Positions 62,201 through 64,000 of a DNA stretch of 64,000 nucleotides are shown piece by piece (position 1 is the stretch's first letter; each line of letters begins with the position of its first letter). This stretch comes from Chamaecrista fasciculata (taxonomy: Eukaryota; Streptophyta; Magnoliopsida; Fabales; Fabaceae): contig QANZ01014871.1 of the NCBI GenBank assembly GCA_003254925.1, positions 268,361-332,360 on the forward strand, given 5' to 3'. The translations under genes were made by a program, and so were the position numbers. A model generated the notes under the pieces. That model had not been told where the DNA came from and made no database searches. It was given only the letters and a program-made list of their open reading frames with translations.

Positions 62201-63933
62201 ACTTATTATTTTTTAAAAAATAATTATATTTTGAATATAAAAGTAATTATATTCTTACAAATTATGGTATGTAAAAAAATATTATTAGTATTAATATATG
62301 ATAATTAGGTAATTCATCATCATTTTAAAACTTTTAGTATTAATATATAAAGTCATCATCAGCCATGAATTGTATTTTATGTGCAAATATCTATTGAAAT
62401 ATTTATCCAGGAGCACACAGCAATGAATGTGCATAAAAACAAACAACAAAAGAAATAAATGGTCTTCAGGTCCATCTTTAGAGCCAGAACTCCCAACTTA
62501 CTGACTCACTTCCCAATTTAGCAAAGAAAATGGAAGATACCTTGGAAGATGATAACAATGCGTGTGCAATCTGCAAAATTTCATCAGCAAGATTTTCAGA
62601 ATTCTGAAATAGTTGATCAGCAACAAACTCTTCCTGTAATGCATAAGAAAATGCTTCTTCCCTGACAAGACAGAGTAGTTAATTGACTTGAACAACCATA
62701 TTGCAAGTGTAGCAAATTAGCCACATTCATGATGATATCATTAACTATAAACTAGGTTGTGTCATTTATTGACATTAACAAAAAAGTCAAACCAAGACCC
62801 AACTTATTTAACAGATGCTATAAATTGGTTATGTCATCATATGTGGACCAAAATTTGAGCTATACTTGCGGTGTAAACCAACTGCTTAGGCCAAAAGTTA
62901 ATAAATAATTAACCATCTTCCAATTTTTGTATCAAAATGCGATAAATCATTGTAGAACACTCAATTTATACTACACTTCCATGCTAATAGAAACAAACTT
63001 ACAAATGTCACATACTCATCAGTATTTGCAGGAAGCACGTATGATACTAATACATCATCCTTCAATATCCATATCCTGTCCGAAGTTAATTTGACATCAA
63101 TGCATCCTCCCTGGACAAAACAAGAGCTGTCTGATATTTTGTGCGGGGGGAAATCTCATCTGAATGCTTGAAGCTTAAATCAAAGCTAAATGAAATGGTT
63201 AGTGTGAGTTACCTCCTCAATGGGGATGTTTTGTACAGAAGACTCAATTGACAAAACAATTTTGTCACCAAAACTATATTGGATATTGTGTATTGAGATC
63301 ATCTCCGAGCTTTCATCCTTCATAATAGATCCCACAAAATCAGTAACTAAATATAGGAAATATAAGGAATTAAGCATGAAATAAAAATCAGGCCAAAAAA
63401 AAGCGTAAAATAAAAATAAACCAAGCACATTCCAAATGAAAGTATGCAAATCTTTTGTTATGCAATCATTTCCCCTATGAAAGTAAAGGGAAATTAAATC
63501 ATTTTCAACCTACTCATTCTATTTGCTCCAAATATGTTTATATAGGTCAGCTTATCTAAGTCAAATTTTCTCATAAACAATAAAGCCACTTTCATTAACC
63601 AAGCCCAATCAAGATCGGCCTATGATTAATTGGTCATACAATGAAACTATAGATCTATTTGCTTAGACCTATATGACAAAAGCACGACGATTAACATCTG
63701 CAGTTACATTAATTTAACAGAAATCTGTTATCTTTCCACTTCAAGACAAATTAGATGGTACAAAGTTCCTGTTGTCAAACCTTAGAGCTTATAATGTATA
63801 TACAAAGTGAACATAAAAGAGTTAGAATAACACTATTTGTTTCATACCAAAGTATCTCTGTACAAGATAGCAAATGGAATTGTACTTGAATCCAGGTGAG
63901 GTTGACCCACCCATATTTTCATAAAGGTTGTGC
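50242..63933 (-). CDS. NUP160: Nucleoporin NUP160, C-terminal part (5' end beyond window)
   Basis: Scaffold nucleoporin of the outer-ring (NUP107-160) complex, acting in mRNA export. Twenty-two exons read on the - strand, in order: 63933-63848, 63317-63213, 63110-63016, 62661-62541, 61808-61626, 61516-61327, 60924-60359, 58585-58423, 56769-56495, 56379-56192, 54833-54757, 54668-54322, 53840-53772, 53681-53363, 53123-52992, 52853-52745, 52630-52559, 52349-52229, 52068-51961, 51106-50969, 50537-50364, 50283-50242. All joins keep the frame, giving about 1,225 residues of a family of about 1,500. Hallmarks: TTFMKIWVGQPHLDSSTIPFA, CTRYFQNWCKINASYGLLVD, HNWRRAANYMYLYSARLK with LQERLNAVSAAINALHLVHPAYAWIDP, and KRAFAVWFPYTTIERL. 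The start of the 63317 exon is least certain; a TTTAG acceptor at 63346 would break the frame. Confidence 0.93.
57669..58292. mobile_element. PIF/Harbinger (Tourist-like) MITE in a NUP160 intron
   Basis: Terminal inverted repeats GGGCTTGATTGGGAGT at both ends, flanked by TAA on both sides (57666-57668 and 58293-58295), the PIF/Harbinger target. Subterminal GGGTGGGAAGGGATGGGG and CCCACCCCACCCAACTCAC are inverted too. The AT-rich core is non-coding. It lies in the 1.65-kb intron between the exons at 58585-58423 and 56769-56495. Confidence 0.88.
62055..62215. repeat. hAT-like fragment in a NUP160 intron
   Basis: GGTGAACCGGGTTGATG, AGCTCACTTAACCCGTGATC, GATGAGCCAACCCGGCGCG and GTTGGTGGATTGGC are GC-rich, partly inverted words, sharply different from the AT-rich intron. 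They resemble hAT subterminal repeats. No target duplication found. Confidence 0.4.
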
Positions 63934-63978
63934 CTGAAAAATAAAAACACTTAAGTATGAGAGTTCTACTTTCTTATT

Positions 63979-64000
63979 GGGGGTGGGGGGGGGGGGGGGG
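63979..64000. other. Terminal G homopolymer
   Basis: A run of G interrupted by a single T near 63978 ends the window inside a NUP160 intron. Such a run is rare in this AT-rich DNA and more likely marks a low-quality sequence edge than biology. Confidence 0.6.

Overview
The window is nuclear DNA of a flowering plant, most probably a eudicot. It is AT-rich, its genes are split by short AT-rich GT-AG introns, and it carries plant-type genes (a GATA factor, an LRR receptor-like protein, a GPI-anchored GH17/X8 glucanase, a plant NUP160) and plant transposon families. I could not place it to family or genus. A 750-base run of N (885-1634) and a terminal G homopolymer are assembly artefacts.

Layout. 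1-3300: degenerate telomere-like repeats, a GGGTAT-rich hAT-like fragment cut by the gap, and a 639-bp Mutator-like inverted-repeat element with a perfect 9-bp target duplication. 3315-11450: a large inverted duplication. Its arms each carry a kinase-less, PSKR1-like LRR receptor-like gene. The + copy (3737-5740) is open; the - copy (10504-8504) has one in-frame stop. The spacer carries a two-exon short-chain dehydrogenase/reductase gene (6822-7699). 11450-15540: a repeat block with a SINE and a dispersed repeat invaded by a Mutator-like element and a small Helitron; an unoccupied copy of the same repeat lies next door. 15726-17419: an eight-exon gene for a divergent TATA-binding protein. 17420-23100: repeats, including a hAT MITE and three tandem copies of a 0.66-0.70 kb unit. 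23245-26873: a seven-exon gene for an HNH-nuclease-domain protein with a probable organelle-targeting leader. 26874-35600: no supported gene, but a hAT MITE nested in a SINE (both target duplications readable) and several inverted-repeat elements. 35638-36736: a two-exon GATA zinc-finger factor. 41448-43970 (-): a two-exon GPI-anchored beta-1,3-glucanase; a broken, inverted copy lies at 46960-47500. 50242-64000 (-): the C-terminal ~1,225 residues of nucleoporin NUP160 in 22 exons, running off the right edge.

The genes are independent transcription units with unrelated roles: chromatin and transcription (TBP, GATA), nuclear pore (NUP160), wall or plasmodesma (GH17), receptor (RLP pair), carbonyl detoxification (SDR) and organelle nuclease (HNH). 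The least obvious structure is a swarm of small inverted-repeat elements. At least seven show 9- to 10-bp target duplications. Although their extreme termini differ, most carry the same subterminal word, TTTTGGTCC or a close variant, in inward-facing arrays.
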